Of a stretch of DNA of 64,000 bases, positions 62,728 to 64,000 are shown piece by piece. The first letter of the stretch is position 1; each line of letters opens with the position of its first letter. The notes below the pieces were generated by a model, which saw only the letters and a list, made by a program, of their open reading frames with translations, was not told the origin of the DNA and did no database searches. The translations under genes were made by a program, and so were the position numbers. The stretch covers positions 1,116,001 to 1,180,000 of the forward strand of contig NZ_CP119127.1 in assembly GCF_030128825.1 (NCBI RefSeq), read 5' to 3'. The DNA comes from Sphingobium sp. WTD-1 (GTDB taxonomy: Bacteria; Pseudomonadota; Alphaproteobacteria; Sphingomonadales; Sphingomonadaceae).

Positions 62728-63273
62728 TCAGCCGGGCTGGAGTAGGGGATAGCGCGCCGGCCACCGCTTGGCGCACACCCGCGCATCGAAGATCGCCCGC
62801 CTGGCGCGGAGAAAGGCCGGGCCGGGCACCAGCCGCAAGCCGAACAGATCATCAAGGCCGAAGGGAGCGTTGACCTCCAGCCGGTCGTCGGGCGTCAGGC
62901 GAACGCCGATGGCGGTCGCCGTCTCGGTCCAGTGGCGCATCGCGTCAGCGGCATCGGCATAGGGTGCATCCCGATTGCGCAGGTGCATCCGCGCCTGATT
63001 CTTGACCGACCAGTCGACGTCCGGGCGCAGCGTGGCCAGTTGCCGCTCGATCTGCCGGTCGAGCGCAGGATCGGTCCGGGCGGGATCGAACCAGATGATG
63101 TCGATATCGCCGACGGGTATCGACGGGGCGTGGCCGTGCAGATGGTCCCAGACCGCATCGCGCACGAAGCCAGCGGCGACCCAGCCATCGGGCAGGTCGA
63201 GCGAGCGGAGCAGATGCAGGATCGCCATGCGCCAGGGATCGGCGTTCAGCAGGTCGCGCAACCGGGCTTCCAT
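62728..63273 (-). CDS. Nucleotidyltransferase family protein
   Basis: The protein has about 181 residues from the ATG at 63273, or 184 from a GTG at 63282 that overlaps the preceding stop (GTGA). DPWRMAILHLLRSLDLPDGW, then GFVRDAVWDHLHGH and VGDIDIIWFDP with the Asp pair, is the DUF925/Nucleotidyltransf_39 pattern. The transferred nucleotide and target are unknown. It is convergent with the Mth938-like gene without a gap. Confidence 0.82.
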   Translation of the reverse strand: MEARLRDLLNADPWRMAILHLLRSLDLPDGWVAAGFVRDAVWDHLHGHAPSIPVGDIDIIWFDPARTDPALDRQIERQLATLRPDVDWSVKNQARMHLRNRDAPYADAADAMRHWTETATAIGVRLTPDDRLEVNAPFGLDDLFGLRLVPGPAFLRARRAIFDARVCAKRWPARYPLLQPG

Positions 63274-63278
63274 CGCTG

Positions 63279-64000
63279 TCACGACTTCATCGACCAGGCG
63301 GTCAGTTCCTCTAGATCGAGGTCACGTTCCAGTTCCTGCAGCACATGTTCGTCAATGTCGCCGGCGCGGTGCAGGCGCAGCAGTTCGGCGCGGCCGGCGG
63401 CGATCGCCTCCAGCACCAGGTCGAAATGGGCGTGGAGCCGGTCGGTGAACTGGTCTTCCTGCCCGGCATAGTTTTTCGAGAGGACGGCGCGGCGCTGATA
63501 GCGTTCGAGCAGTTGCGGGTGGATGAGTTCGCCTGCCGCATCATAGGCGAGCTGTTCGACGCGCACGGCCTGGACCCTGGCGATGGCGGCTTCGGCATCG
63601 CTCATGCTGAGGCGGGGGCGATCATGAATCGGGTCGGAGAGGCCCGCCCAGCGGATCAGCAGGCCAAGCGTCGTGCCCTGGATGAGGACGGTGCCCAGGA
63701 TCACGCCAAAGGCCGCGACCAGCAGGAAGTCGCGCCCCGGAAAGCCCTCCGGCACGGAGAGGGCGACCGCCAGCGTCACCACGCCGCGCATGCCGGCCCA
63801 GCCGAGCACGGTGGCGCCGCGCGGGCCGACCGGGCTGTAGCGACGCAGGCCCATCGCGCGCAGCAGCATGATGATGGCGTCCGAACCGAACACCCAGACG
63901 AAGCGGGCAGCGGTGAGGGCGAGCAGTATGAGCATGACCGGCACGGCCATATTGTCGAGCACGACGGCAAAGCCGCCGACCCGGTCGACCACCCCGCGCA
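63279..64000 (-). CDS. Na+/H+ antiporter (CPA1 family), 5' part beyond window
   Basis: The visible 240 residues are the C-terminal part: GATVLGWAGMRGVVTLAVAL (conserved antiporter helix with the Gly-rich WAGMRG motif), FLLVAAFGVILGTVLIQGTT and then a cytoplasmic tail with RLHAHFDLVLEAIAAGRAEL and LQELERDLDLEEL. This fits the NhaP/CPA1 type with a helical C-terminal tail. The N-terminal helices lie outside the window. It overlaps or abuts the nucleotidyltransferase gene. Confidence 0.88.
   Translation of the reverse strand, partial: RGVVDRVGGFAVVLDNMAVPVMLILLALTAARFVWVFGSDAIIMLLRAMGLRRYSPVGPRGATVLGWAGMRGVVTLAVALSVPEGFPGRDFLLVAAFGVILGTVLIQGTTLGLLIRWAGLSDPIHDRPRLSMSDAEAAIARVQAVRVEQLAYDAAGELIHPQLLERYQRRAVLSKNYAGQEDQFTDRLHAHFDLVLEAIAAGRAELLRLHRAGDIDEHVLQELERDLDLEELTAWSMKS

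Overview
The window is high-GC DNA from a sphingomonad-type alphaproteobacterium, probably close to Sphingobium or Novosphingobium. The signs are the coding style, the TonB receptor, the many Rieske oxygenases and acyl-CoA dehydrogenases, the separate rpsM-rpsK-rpoA-rplQ block, and short intergenic palindromic repeats. No plasmid or phage backbone, IS element, CRISPR array or rRNA gene is visible. Taxonomy is inferred from gene content only.

Region 1 (1-21.6 kb) is catabolic and transport DNA. It holds a class III CoA-transferase (cut by the window start), SDR dehydrogenases, a MarR regulator with a thiolase, four MFS transporters, a TonB-dependent receptor and a TetR regulator. The TetR gene faces a long plus-strand run that begins with a LuxE-like/LuxC-like acyl activation and reduction pair. 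The run continues with an MFS transporter, DUF1330, a carboxymuconolactone-decarboxylase-like protein, a stand-alone lipoyl domain, a Gfo/Idh/MocA oxidoreductase and another MFS transporter. Two copies of a double-hairpin repeat lie at 10.4 and 21.5 kb.

Region 2 (21.7-23.3 kb) is guaA, a housekeeping gene set inside the catabolic DNA.

Region 3 (23.4-45.9 kb) is a second catabolic block of several operons. It holds two Rieske oxygenase alpha subunits, a lone Rieske ferredoxin, five acyl-CoA dehydrogenase genes (four forming two long/short pairs), two enoyl-CoA hydratases, two CoA-transferases, a CitE-type lyase and an LLM flavin monooxygenase. It also holds a KstD-like flavoprotein, a quinone-oxidoreductase-like enzyme, a large secreted hydrolase-like protein and an E1 alpha/beta pair of a 2-oxo acid or acetoin dehydrogenase. 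Together these suggest ring hydroxylation and CoA-dependent beta-oxidation-like removal of side chains or opened rings of a hydrophobic compound, such as a steroid, terpenoid or aromatic. The substrate cannot be read from the sequence.

Region 4 (45.9-64 kb) is mostly housekeeping: a flotillin/YqiJ-like membrane pair, a prolyl oligopeptidase, the alpha ribosomal operon, a putative lipoprotein, a spermidine-synthase-like protein and a DEDD exonuclease. It also has an isolated holin-endolysin cassette, a DUF1003 protein, tRNA-Pro(GGG), yajC-secD-secF, an Mth938-like protein, a nucleotidyltransferase-like protein and the end of a Na+/H+ antiporter. Intergenic sequence here carries a second family of inverted-repeat elements, a possible attenuator upstream of rpsM and a tiny ORF with a near-perfect Shine-Dalgarno sequence.
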